Assembly (NCBI GenBank): GCA_005879605.1
Contig: VBKE01000011.1
Location: 1 to 59,403 of the forward strand
Length of the DNA: 59,403 nt
Source of the DNA: Deltaproteobacteria bacterium
Lineage (GTDB): Bacteria; Desulfobacterota; Binatia; UBA9968
Direction of reading: 5' to 3'
Both the position numbers and the translations under genes were made by a program. How positions within the stretch are numbered: position 1 is the stretch's first letter; each line of letters starts with the position of its first letter. The notes below the pieces were generated by a model, which was given only the letters and a program-made list of their open reading frames with translations, did not search any database and had not been told where the DNA came from. This document shows, piece after piece, positions 27,940 through 35,252 of this stretch.

Positions 27940-28149
27940 CTACATCACGACCACCCGGGCTTTGAGTTTTCCTTTGGCCGCGCGTTCGAGAAGCTTGTCA
28001 ATTTTTTTCTGAACCTGCTGACCGATCTGTTCATGTCCACATTCCTGGCATACTGTGCAGGGAATATTTTGCATTTCAATGAGATCGGTCTGCATTGTCG
28101 TTCGGCCCGAATAAGTCCTCGAACCGCACTGTGGGCATTTCCCTGGCAT
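27940..28149 (-). CDS. YgiT-type zinc-finger protein
   Basis: 69-aa protein with two Cys pairs, CPQC (5, 8) and CQEC (34, 37), plus an extra Cys31, the zinc ribbon of MqsA/YgiT N-terminal domains. The rest (QQVQKKIDKLLERAAKGKLKAR) is a short basic helix with no HTH domain. Start at ATG 28149 is preferred to the in-frame TTG three codons upstream. Such proteins are often the antitoxin half of a toxin-antitoxin pair with a DUF4258 or MqsR-like partner, but I see no partner gene within 300 bases on either side, so it may be an orphan. Confidence 0.8.
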   Translation of the reverse strand: MPGKCPQCGSRTYSGRTTMQTDLIEMQNIPCTVCQECGHEQIGQQVQKKIDKLLERAAKGKLKARVVVM

Positions 28150-28274
28150 AGGGTTCAATGTAACGTCGTGAAGAAAGACATATCGGATTTACAGTTACAA
28201 AGGTTGTAATGCTGTTATCCCAGGCCAAACTTGCGATCGTGCTTACATGCGGCGGCAATCAGCCAGACGCACTT

Positions 28275-29600
28275 TCAGTCTGTCATCCGCACCTGAGTAG
28301 AGAGGTGGTATCGCAGGCCGTCGATCTCGTAATCCACCTCGCCGAAAAACGCGAGATGGCCTTTGTCGGGCGGAGTCACCTCGCCGACAATCTTCCCGTT
28401 CGACAAGCTCACCTCCTGCTCGCTCCATTTAGCAGTGCGGAAATCCGTCGTCGGTGTCTGCGCGATCCAAAGCCTTGCGCCTGTAGGCGCGGGCGTCGCA
28501 GCGATGGTCAGGCGCAGCTTGCCGTTCACGCTTTCATGCTTCCAGCTCAAGTTCGGCATGGGAGTGCCGCTGATTTGATGGCGCGAGAAAGCCGCGAGGC
28601 CGTCGATAAGATCGTTCAACTGATCCGGCTGCGGTCGGTCTTGCCGTCTCAGGTTATGGCCAGCGTTGGGAACATAAAGCACCCATTTGTCGGCCAGGAT
28701 GCCGTTCCAATAAAGATTGAGAGCGTCCGTGGCCCAGTAAAAATCATTGGTTCCATTGATGATCAACTTAGGCATAGTCAACCTCTCGCGGTACGCCCAG
28801 GGATCGACCATGCTCAAGAGGCGCTGACCTTCCGGTGTTTCCGGTATCGGCAGCAGTCCTCGGCGGCTGTAGGGCGCAAGCCGGGAGCTATAGGCGCCGA
28901 ACGCTTGGAGCTGCCGCGGCATCTGCTCGCGCATATTGAGCGTATCGATGACCACCGGGGCAATCGCTCTGACGCGCGGGTCAACGGCAGCCGTGAGCCA
29001 CGTCGTCCAACCGCGCTTCGACGCGCCCGCGACGATGAACTTATCGATCGGCGCGCGCCATTCTTTCTTGCCGAACGCCTGCAAAACGTCCATGGCTTTG
29101 ACGACGCTCTTCACCATCGGAAAGAGCAGGGGCCAGTTTTCATCCTTGGTATTGAGATAACGGACAAATGTCTCGGCGATCAGATCGTCTTCACGGAGGT
29201 TACTGTCGAGTAACGGCTGATTCGGAATATGATAGAGAAACGCAACCGGAGCCCTGATCTTTCGAGCGAGTTCCATGCCCAACCAAACATAGTCGGGTCT
29301 CGCTGAACCACCCGTGACCCACAAAAACATCGTCGAGTTCGGCGCGACACCTAGAGGCCGATAGACTTGCAATTGGTGCTGCCATTTATTCTCCTGCCAA
29401 ATCTGTGACACGAAGTGGAGATCGTAAATCCGGTCTCCAGACTGCTCGCTATCGATCTTATTTTTCAGTTTCCACTCGAACTGAGCCTCAGGCTTGCGGA
29501 CGTATTCTTGCAGATCAGCCCAACCCGGAGTCGCAATCAAACTGACTCCAGCACAAGCAAACAACGTAAGAACAATCATAAACCGGTTTCGCAGAAGCAT
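28275..29600 (-). CDS. PhoPQ-activated pathogenicity-related protein (PqaA) family
   Basis: 441-aa exported alpha/beta-hydrolase-like protein. The start at 29600 (AGAGGAAAAAT upstream) gives the signal peptide MLLRNRFMIVLTLFACAGVS with cleavage near GWA. The family nucleophile elbow is VAGASKRGWTTWLTAAVDPR, and the Asp of INGTNDFYWATDAL and His of YVPNAGHNLRR complete the likely triad. The C-terminal beta domain (LSWKHESVNGKLRLTIAA) is also typical. Named after a Salmonella PhoPQ-regulated gene; in environmental bacteria it is common and not a virulence marker. Substrate unknown. Confidence 0.9.
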   Translation of the reverse strand: MLLRNRFMIVLTLFACAGVSLIATPGWADLQEYVRKPEAQFEWKLKNKIDSEQSGDRIYDLHFVSQIWQENKWQHQLQVYRPLGVAPNSTMFLWVTGGSARPDYVWLGMELARKIRAPVAFLYHIPNQPLLDSNLREDDLIAETFVRYLNTKDENWPLLFPMVKSVVKAMDVLQAFGKKEWRAPIDKFIVAGASKRGWTTWLTAAVDPRVRAIAPVVIDTLNMREQMPRQLQAFGAYSSRLAPYSRRGLLPIPETPEGQRLLSMVDPWAYRERLTMPKLIINGTNDFYWATDALNLYWNGILADKWVLYVPNAGHNLRRQDRPQPDQLNDLIDGLAAFSRHQISGTPMPNLSWKHESVNGKLRLTIAATPAPTGARLWIAQTPTTDFRTAKWSEQEVSLSNGKIVGEVTPPDKGHLAFFGEVDYEIDGLRYHLSTQVRMTD

Positions 29601-29792
29601 GGATATTTTTCCTCTGTCTGTAACGTCGCGTTGACGACTACTCAATTCATCTTATCAGGTCTTACGACGGACCAAAGCCTTTGGGCCGTTAGCAATCGGC
29701 GCCTGCCAGCCCGTAGGCGACAAAGCCTGCGAAATCTGATGCGTCAGATTGAACGCGCTTCACCAACACGATCACGGTAGCTCGAAGATAAC

Positions 29793-29847
29793 GAGCAATC
29801 GCTGCTCGATTTCGAAGATGGGTAAATCCGGCTTTCGCGTCGCTTCC
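29793..29847 (-). pseudogene. 5'-end fragment of hrpB
   Basis: Thirty-three consecutive bases (29806-29838) are identical to the start of hrpB (25542-25574), followed by one mismatch and seven more matches. The minus strand reads RKPDLPIFEIEQRLL then diverges to a stop. The position of the hrpB ATG is ACG here, so it cannot start translation in the same way. Identity includes synonymous positions, indicating recent duplication or recombination. Confidence 0.8.
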
Positions 29848-29861
29848 TTCAAGAAGAGAAC

Positions 29862-29939
29862 TCACCGCGGAGGCGCAGAGGACACCGAGGGGGAGAGATT
29901 GGAAATTAAACCTCTGCGAACTCTGCGTCTCTGTGGTGA
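29862..29939. repeat. dispersed inverted repeat (TCACCGCGGAGGCGCAGAGG / CTCTGCGTCTCTGTGGTGA)
   Basis: The ends 29862-29881 and 29921-29939 are imperfect complements (TCACC...GCAGAG with CTCTGC...GGTGA), giving a hairpin of about 78 bases. Its translation (HRGGAEDTEG... LCGE) is a known sign of a dispersed intergenic repeat in many bacterial MAGs. It lies directly beside the hrpB fragment. The space 29601-29975 otherwise holds nothing recognisable. Confidence 0.75.
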
Positions 29940-29975
29940 ATCCTCTTCCACGGTAAACCTAGAACAACCACTGTG

Positions 29976-31436
29976 TCACAGTGTGGTGATGTCGTAACTC
30001 GCGAGACAACGATCAACCAAGGCCTCCGCAGCCGCCCAATCAAAGGTGCGGAACTCGCGTCCCTGGATAGCTGCGGGCTCGCCCGCGTAAAACATCTCGT
30101 ACTGGAGATGACGCGAGCCGAACTCCGAGCCGAGAGCGTCCCATAAGAGCTTTAAGAGCTTCACCCGCTCGCGGCCGCCCGCTTTCGGCCAGCGCACGTA
30201 GCGCTCGATATCCGCCGCTGAGCCGCTCGCGCGTAGCTCACCCACCGTCGCCGGCAACTGGATCAGGCTGCCGCCCATCAGCCCGCGGATTTGGTTGAGC
30301 AGCGCCGGATACATCGCCTGCTGGAACACCTGGCTGGCATAGAGCAGGGCATCCTTGGGGCGCATCACACCAAACTGGTCGGGCTCCGCCGCGGCCTCGG
30401 CACCGAGGATCATGCCCTCGACGAGCGAGACACGGGTGGCGAGATCGCCGAGTTGGGCGACCGTGTCACTCGCGGCCGAGCGCCCGCTCAAATCCATGCA
30501 GCGCTTAACCAGCCCTAACAGGAACTCGAGCTTGGCCCACGATCGGATGTGCGACTGGGTGTTGCCCAGCACGTGCGCCGCGGTCACGCTGAACTGACCC
30601 GCCGTCAGATCCAGGTTCTTGTAGATGAATACGTTTTCCCACGGCACGAAGACATCGTCGAACACCACCAGCGAATCGGTCTCGTCGAAGCGGCTCGACA
30701 GTGGGTAGTCGAACACGCTAGTGGGTCCGAGCGCATACGGCCGGCGCGGGTAGACCTTCAAGCCAGGCGCGCCATTCGGCACCACGCAGGAGATCGCGTA
30801 GTCGTCGTCGCCGGGCTTGAGCGGCAAGATAACCGTGAGCAACACGTAGTCCGACATCACGGAGCCCGTGCCGAGCATCTGCGCCCCACGAATGACGATG
30901 CCGTTGTCACGCTCGGCGGCGGCGCCGGCGTAGAGGTAAGGCTCGGCCTGCTGGTGCGCCGATTTGGCGCGGTCGATTGTGGGATGGACGATGACGTAGC
31001 TCAAGTATAGGTCCTCGTCGGCAGCCTTGGCGGCGAAGCGCAAAAGGTTGTCGGCGAACTCTTGCCCGCCCCGTGCGTAGAACGCGGGCGAGCCCGCGAA
31101 GCCGGCGAAAAACGACGCGACATGATCAGGCGAGCGCCCCAGGAAGCCATAGCTCGCATCAGCCCAGCATTTGATCGCGCGCCGCCGCGCCGCCAAATCC
31201 TCGCGCGTGCGCGGCACCAGCCAAGACTTGTTGATGGGTCGGCCATCGCACGGCGAGGGGTAAGTCATCAGCTCGCGGTTGGCCGGATCGTGGGCGAGGT
31301 CGTAGAGCTCGGCGATGGTACGTATGCCAGCAGCAAAGGCCGGATGCGTCGTCACATCGGCCACCCGCTCACCGTTGAGCAGCACCGTGCGACCATCACG
31401 CAGGCCGCGCACATATTCGTCGCCCCTCCGAGTCAT
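29976..31436 (-). CDS. 4-hydroxyphenylacetate 3-monooxygenase-like flavoprotein (HpaB family)
   Basis: 486-aa oxygenase component of a two-component FADH2-dependent aromatic hydroxylase. It starts MTRRGDEYVRGLRDGR, the usual HpaB beginning, and shows YPSPCDGRPINKSWLVPRTREDL, DLYLSYVIVHPTIDR, GIVIRGAQMLGTGSVMSDYVL and DDVFVPWENVFIYKN, which build the substrate and flavin sites. GGGAG precedes the start. No HpaC-type flavin reductase is nearby, so reduced FAD must come from elsewhere. Fifteen bases downstream of the GNAT gene, probably one operon. The true substrate could be another phenol or a different acid, since the family is broad. Confidence 0.92.
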   Translation of the reverse strand: MTRRGDEYVRGLRDGRTVLLNGERVADVTTHPAFAAGIRTIAELYDLAHDPANRELMTYPSPCDGRPINKSWLVPRTREDLAARRRAIKCWADASYGFLGRSPDHVASFFAGFAGSPAFYARGGQEFADNLLRFAAKAADEDLYLSYVIVHPTIDRAKSAHQQAEPYLYAGAAAERDNGIVIRGAQMLGTGSVMSDYVLLTVILPLKPGDDDYAISCVVPNGAPGLKVYPRRPYALGPTSVFDYPLSSRFDETDSLVVFDDVFVPWENVFIYKNLDLTAGQFSVTAAHVLGNTQSHIRSWAKLEFLLGLVKRCMDLSGRSAASDTVAQLGDLATRVSLVEGMILGAEAAAEPDQFGVMRPKDALLYASQVFQQAMYPALLNQIRGLMGGSLIQLPATVGELRASGSAADIERYVRWPKAGGRERVKLLKLLWDALGSEFGSRHLQYEMFYAGEPAAIQGREFRTFDWAAAEALVDRCLASYDITTL

Positions 31437-31451
31437 ACGGCTCCCGATAAC

Positions 31452-31952
31452 TTAGTATTGTGTCCCCGGAATTCTCTGGTCCAGAGGCCGGCACGACAAA
31501 TCTCGGACCATGCGAAGCGCCGCCTCAATACCTTGGTAGTAGCCGGGAAGGTGAACGAGCGTGCGATAGCCCATGCGCTTATAGAAGAGCTGTGCTCCTT
31601 CGTTCCCGGCGCGCACTTCCAGGGCGACGCTGAATATGCCCGCTACGACCGCGCATTTCTCGAGCCACTCAAGAAGCCGGCGTCCGATGCCTGCTCGCCT
31701 ATACGGCGGAGCCACAGCGAGAAGGTCCAAGTGGGCGTCGTCGTCTCCGTAGCGCATGATCGCAAACCCGGCAATCTTACTGTGAACGCATGCGACGAGC
31801 ACGTTGACATCGGGGGCACCAATACTCGCTGCTACCCGCATGGGTGTCCAACGCCATCGGAGACCGTACTCAATTAAATCCCGCGACAAGTTGGCAATGG
31901 TGGTAGCGTCTGCCGGTCGCGCCAATCGCAACGATAGCTCAGAACTTGTCAT
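31452..31952 (-). CDS. GNAT family N-acetyltransferase (RimI-like)
   Basis: 166-aa acetyltransferase. The acetyl-CoA-binding motif A is LDLLAVAPPYRRAGIGRRLLEWLE (R/Q-x-x-G-x-G), followed by motif B ALEVRAGNEGAQLFYKRMGYRTL, which resembles RimI-type enzymes. Cytoplasmic, single domain, usual length. It is the first gene of a pair with the HpaB-like monooxygenase (15-base gap) and is divergent from the alpha/beta hydrolase at 32205. Acceptor unknown; the pairing may suggest protection of, or chemical modification in, the same pathway. Confidence 0.88.
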   Translation of the reverse strand: MTSSELSLRLARPADATTIANLSRDLIEYGLRWRWTPMRVAASIGAPDVNVLVACVHSKIAGFAIMRYGDDDAHLDLLAVAPPYRRAGIGRRLLEWLEKCAVVAGIFSVALEVRAGNEGAQLFYKRMGYRTLVHLPGYYQGIEAALRMVRDLSCRPLDQRIPGTQY

Positions 31953-32204
31953 GAGGTGTATGGCCTAACGAATAGCCTTTTATCCCCAAAGCCTGGGAGC
32001 AATCAAGTTCTATGCTGATGGTGCGGCAGCGATTGAGGATAAAACAGGATTGGACTAAACCGGCGAGCCGCGATAAAACCGATCCGAATGATGCAACCGC
32101 GATCGAGTCCAAGGGAAGAACAAATTTAATACTCGGGCGCGACATGCTGTCTGCGAAGCATGAGCGCGCCTGAAGCCGATCTCAGATAAAGCAGGAGGAA
32201 TATC

Positions 32205-33035
32205 ATGGCGAAGAATATTCACGGACCGCTTTACTATGAACGGATGGGACGAACGGGGCCGGTGATCGCTTTTGTCCATCCCAACCCGATGGACCAGTCG
32301 TGCTGGATTTTTCAGATGGCGCACCTGTCGACCTGGTACCGCTGCATTGCCATAGACATCCCCGGATATGGCCGCTCGCCCAAGGCCGACGCGGGGCTGA
32401 CGATGACCGACATGGCCCAGGCCTGTTGGGAAGCGATAGACGATGCGCTGCCCGGCGCGACCGCGACCCTGGTCGGCTGTTCGGTCGGATCGGCGATCGT
32501 TCCCTACATGTACCACCAGCGCCCGGACAAGACGGCGGCGCTCGTGTTGTCGGGCACCGGTTACAACCCCACCAAGGAATTTGCCAAGCGGCGGATCGAT
32601 GCCTATACGGCCAACGGCATAGACTATCGCTGGGCATACACGTTCGAGGATCTGAGCCCGGCGTTTCGTGCGACGCCGCTGGCGCATTTCTTCGCGAACC
32701 TTTTCACCGAACGCAACCAATTCGCCGATGTGCAGACGATCCTCTACCAGTTCAAAGCTCTCCAGAAGCCCGATCCGGACGGCCATCATGAGCGCATCGC
32801 CTGTCCGGCTATAATCCTGACCGGGAGCGAGGACGGCACCCATCAGAGCGCCTTCGCGCTCAAGACGCGCATACCTAATTGCGAGTTGAAGGTTTTGCCG
32901 GGGGCCGGCCATGCCTGTCAGATGGAGCAGCCGTGGCTTTTTGACCGCTTTATGATCGAATTTCTTGCCAAGCACGGCCTGTTCCCCGCAGTTTCCAAGC
33001 CGACTATGGGCGGGAAAAATCGGTCCGAAAGCTAG
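32205..33035 (+). CDS. alpha/beta hydrolase
   Basis: 276-aa cytoplasmic alpha/beta hydrolase. AGGAGGAATATC precedes the ATG. The oxyanion strand is VIAFVHPNPMDQSCW, the nucleophile elbow GCSVGS (Ser93), the acid is in LTGSEDGTH and the histidine in LPGAGHACQMEQP, a complete triad. The DIPGYGRSPKAD segment fits the meta-cleavage product hydrolase/haloperoxidase type. The C-terminal GLFPAVSKPTMGGKNRSES tail is unconserved. Divergent from the GNAT-monooxygenase pair; a role in the same aromatic pathway is possible but unproven. Confidence 0.9.
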   Translation: MAKNIHGPLYYERMGRTGPVIAFVHPNPMDQSCWIFQMAHLSTWYRCIAIDIPGYGRSPKADAGLTMTDMAQACWEAIDDALPGATATLVGCSVGSAIVPYMYHQRPDKTAALVLSGTGYNPTKEFAKRRIDAYTANGIDYRWAYTFEDLSPAFRATPLAHFFANLFTERNQFADVQTILYQFKALQKPDPDGHHERIACPAIILTGSEDGTHQSAFALKTRIPNCELKVLPGAGHACQMEQPWLFDRFMIEFLAKHGLFPAVSKPTMGGKNRSES

Positions 33036-33039
33036 CGGT

Positions 33040-33291
33040 TTATAGGCTCGGGTGCCGGATGGCGGAGATTTTGATCCCTGCCATTTTCTCGATGTAGCGG
33101 CCGAAGCGAAATTTCGATTCAACATCATCAATAGGCACGCCACCTGGTTTCTCGCGCAGGGGCTCGACTTCGAGAACCGTGAAGGTGTGGCCGGGCTCCA
33201 ATACGATTTTGTCGAACTAGCTATGCAGCCCCTCGAGAGAGTCGATCTCAAAGACGCGTTCGATGCCCACAGGGTTTTGATTCACAAAAGC
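33040..33291 (-). pseudogene. gene fragment of unknown family with internal stop
   Basis: The minus strand has protein-like sequence AFVNQNPVGIERVFEIDSLE, then GLHS, an in-frame TAG (33219-33217), and FDKIVLEPGHTFTVLEVEPL continuing to GRYIEKMAGIKISAIRHPSL and TAA (33042-33040). Composition and a hydrophobic-acidic rhythm look like a real protein, and the codons favour G/C at third positions as in neighbours. No start codon or upstream part is present. I do not recognise the family. The opposite-strand frame 33052-33297 is judged to be its shadow. Confidence 0.5.
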
Positions 33292-33299
33292 TGTTGATA

Positions 33300-33668
33300 A
33301 GTTGTTAGTAACCTACTATCTAGATCAACGCGAAGGCCAAAAGAAGCCCGATCAAGCAAATTGCTCAAATTATGACCCGAGAAAGTAAAACTAAGTCAAG
33401 GACTTTTATGCTTGCGTTTGACACGTGATTTTTGACCATATCGTTATGAGCGACGGAGCACTGTTCTATTTCGCGGCAACCGTCGGAGACCGATGCTTGA
33501 CTAAGATTTCATGTAGGTGACACAGGGGTTTGCCTGCAGATAACTACGCAATTTTATCTTGACATCGCTAACTGAATAGGAATAGTTTCGTATCTGACAT
33601 AAACGTAAACGTCCGAGCTTAAGTGCCGGGTCAGTGGTGGGCCGGGAGCCCGAACAGGGAGGTCTCAC
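33300..33668 (+). promoter_or_regulatory. AT-rich gap with candidate promoter for the small gene at 33669
   Basis: No gene is visible. TTGACA at 33559-33564 is followed after 17 bases by ATAGTT (33582-33587), a moderate sigma-70-like promoter about 80 bases upstream of the next start codon. The stretch is clearly AT-richer than the rest of the window. Confidence 0.4.
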
Positions 33669-33971
33669 ATGGTCACCCTGCGATCTCACCCTCTGATGTC
33701 CTATCGCGGTATTCCTAATTGGCCGCCAAGTTGGACTTCCACATGTCTGAAAGAAAAGAAAACTTTAAAAGGCGAAGTCGGAATCCTAAAGCATGTGATA
33801 AGGGAGGATCAACTACCAACCAAATGTTTTCTGGTAATTGAATACGGGAACGAGGCCTACATGGGTTGCGTTATCTTTGATAACGCTACATTCTGCGAGC
33901 AGATTCATGACCTGTTACAACATCATCACGGGCGTTCAATGAAAGAAATTGGAGATTTGTCTCTTTACTAA
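33669..33971 (+). CDS. small hypothetical protein
   Basis: 100-aa soluble protein, MVTLRSHPLMSYRGIPNWPP..., with no signal peptide or membrane segment. GGGAGGT seven bases before the ATG supports the start. The middle reads KGEVGILKHVIREDQLPTKCFLVIEYGNEAYMGCVIFDNATFCEQI, a pattern I recall from small proteins of unknown function in soil MAGs; no domain name can be given with certainty. AT-rich like its surroundings. It stands alone. Confidence 0.7.
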   Translation: MVTLRSHPLMSYRGIPNWPPSWTSTCLKEKKTLKGEVGILKHVIREDQLPTKCFLVIEYGNEAYMGCVIFDNATFCEQIHDLLQHHHGRSMKEIGDLSLY

Positions 33972-34222
33972 GCTTTGTAGCCGGGGAATTCCGACCCTTT
34001 CTCCGTTCGGCGCCTTTTTTTTCCAATCCCCCCTTCCGTTCCAGCGCGAATTTTTTGTTGACGCTGCACCGCACGCACATCAAGAACAAAACGAGAGACT
34101 ACCAAAGAATGGGAAAATAGAGGAAGATCGTAGCGAGTCAAGCTGGTTGTTGCGAGTGAAATTGATGTGCCCGTTTCATTGCTCATTGTACCCAAGGGCT
34201 CCTCTATATTACCGATCCTGCA

Positions 34223-34339
34223 TTAGAGCCCTAATCTCCTCCATTCGCTCCTGCCCCTCCTGGTCCTTCTCGCCCGTGTAGGCCCGGGCCCGAGATAAAT
34301 CAGCACGACCATAGAGAGTATAAACAGTACTATTGCCAT
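34223..34339 (-). CDS. candidate small membrane protein (38 aa)
   Basis: MAIVLFILSMVVLIYLG followed by a strongly basic tail (about ten Arg in 20 residues) is a single transmembrane helix with a cytoplasmic basic end. GGGAGG lies five bases upstream of the ATG at 34339, a good ribosome-binding site. A competing 83-codon frame (34460-34209) overlaps it but has no such site. Too short to assign by family; support is the RBS plus the helix. Confidence 0.4.
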   Translation of the reverse strand: MAIVLFILSMVVLIYLGPGPTRARRTRRGRSEWRRLGL

Positions 34340-34488
34340 TTCGCCTCCCGGCGAATGACAGAGCAAACCGCGTGCCCTGCTCGGTCCCAGTCAAATCAAT
34401 ATCTTCCTTGGCGCAGGCAATGTCGTAACATGTCAATTTGGCAAACTGCGACATATTCACCGCGTTTCGGCGACCTAATAAAATCCGA

Positions 34489-34878
34489 TCACAACTCAGT
34501 TAAAACGGGCGGGGGTTGAGTGAGTGTATCTACTATCTTCGCTAACTCAGGGGGAGCGATGGGCTTAATCAAGTACTCCGCTACGCCTGCTTTGAGCGCT
34601 TTGCGTTTCCATTCTCCATTTGTCATCGCCGTAAGGACAACGATAGGAATGCCGGACGTAGCAGGATCTTTTTTGAGTATCGCGGTCGCCTCCACGGCGG
34701 TCATATCTGGAAGGTGTAGGTCTGTGATTATGAGATCCGGCCTTTCGCTTAAAGCTTTGCTTATTCCCTGCGCTGAATTTCCAGCCTGTGAGGTTTCATA
34801 CCCTACGCGACGCAGGAAAACAGTGAGAAACTCGGACAAATCGGTGTTGTCTTCGACTATGAGAATTTTTCGTGCCAT
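34489..34878 (-). CDS. single-domain response regulator
   Basis: 129-aa receiver domain only. The acidic pair is in ILIVEDNTDL (Glu9-Asp10), the phospho-acceptor is Asp53 in LIITDLHLPDM, with Thr in VVLTAMTNG and Lys in EYLIKPIAPPE; all CheY-type active-site positions are present. No output domain. It may act as a phosphate sink or by protein-protein contact, like CheY/DivK-type regulators. No kinase is adjacent; the nearest is at 52636. Divergent from the thiamine-diphosphate enzyme gene. Confidence 0.92.
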   Translation of the reverse strand: MARKILIVEDNTDLSEFLTVFLRRVGYETSQAGNSAQGISKALSERPDLIITDLHLPDMTAVEATAILKKDPATSGIPIVVLTAMTNGEWKRKALKAGVAEYLIKPIAPPELAKIVDTLTQPPPVLTEL

Positions 34879-35252
34879 TGATCGCCCGTTTGCTTGAGGT
34901 CAAAGTGGCAGAGAGCAATCTCTTTGCCAGAATCCCCACTGAAGAAAATCGAGCGGTTACGAGTTAGGAGGGACTCACTAGGAGTGCCGAACGCGTCATC
35001 GCTGTCAGACTGTGACACGGCCGGCGGGGCTTGAGGTAAACCAAGGTAGAAGAGCGCAAAAGTCTGTTGACATAGAAATGCCATATCAGATAATCTCCGC
35101 TGCATAATGGCTGGTGCAGCATGTCTCGTACGCGCAGCGTTTTGTCCCATCCAGACTAGGCAATTGATTGGATCGTGCGACGTCAAGATTCTCAGTCCCA
35201 TGGACCAAAGCAGATACTACTGGCCTTGTAATCAATTTACAGGAGGAGTGTC
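34879..35252. other. gap; possible weak ORF upstream of the response regulator
   Basis: A 114-codon minus-strand frame (35201-34857) overlaps the response-regulator start by 22 bases, which could fit an operon, but it has no ribosome-binding site and no family resemblance. The last bases before 35253 hold the AGGAGGAG site of the next gene. Nothing else is visible. Confidence 0.35.

Noticed and set aside
29749..29997. 82-codon plus-strand frame
   Set aside because: Its sequence (HRGGAEDTEG) comes from a dispersed inverted repeat and the hrpB fragment.
32055..33251. 398-codon minus-strand frame
   Set aside because: Antisense to the alpha/beta hydrolase at 32205, which has an RBS and a complete triad.
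33052..33297. 81-codon plus-strand frame
   Set aside because: The opposite strand carries more protein-like sequence that ends in its own stop.
34209..34460. 83-codon minus-strand frame
   Set aside because: No ribosome-binding site; the overlapping short frame with a GGGAGG site is a better candidate.
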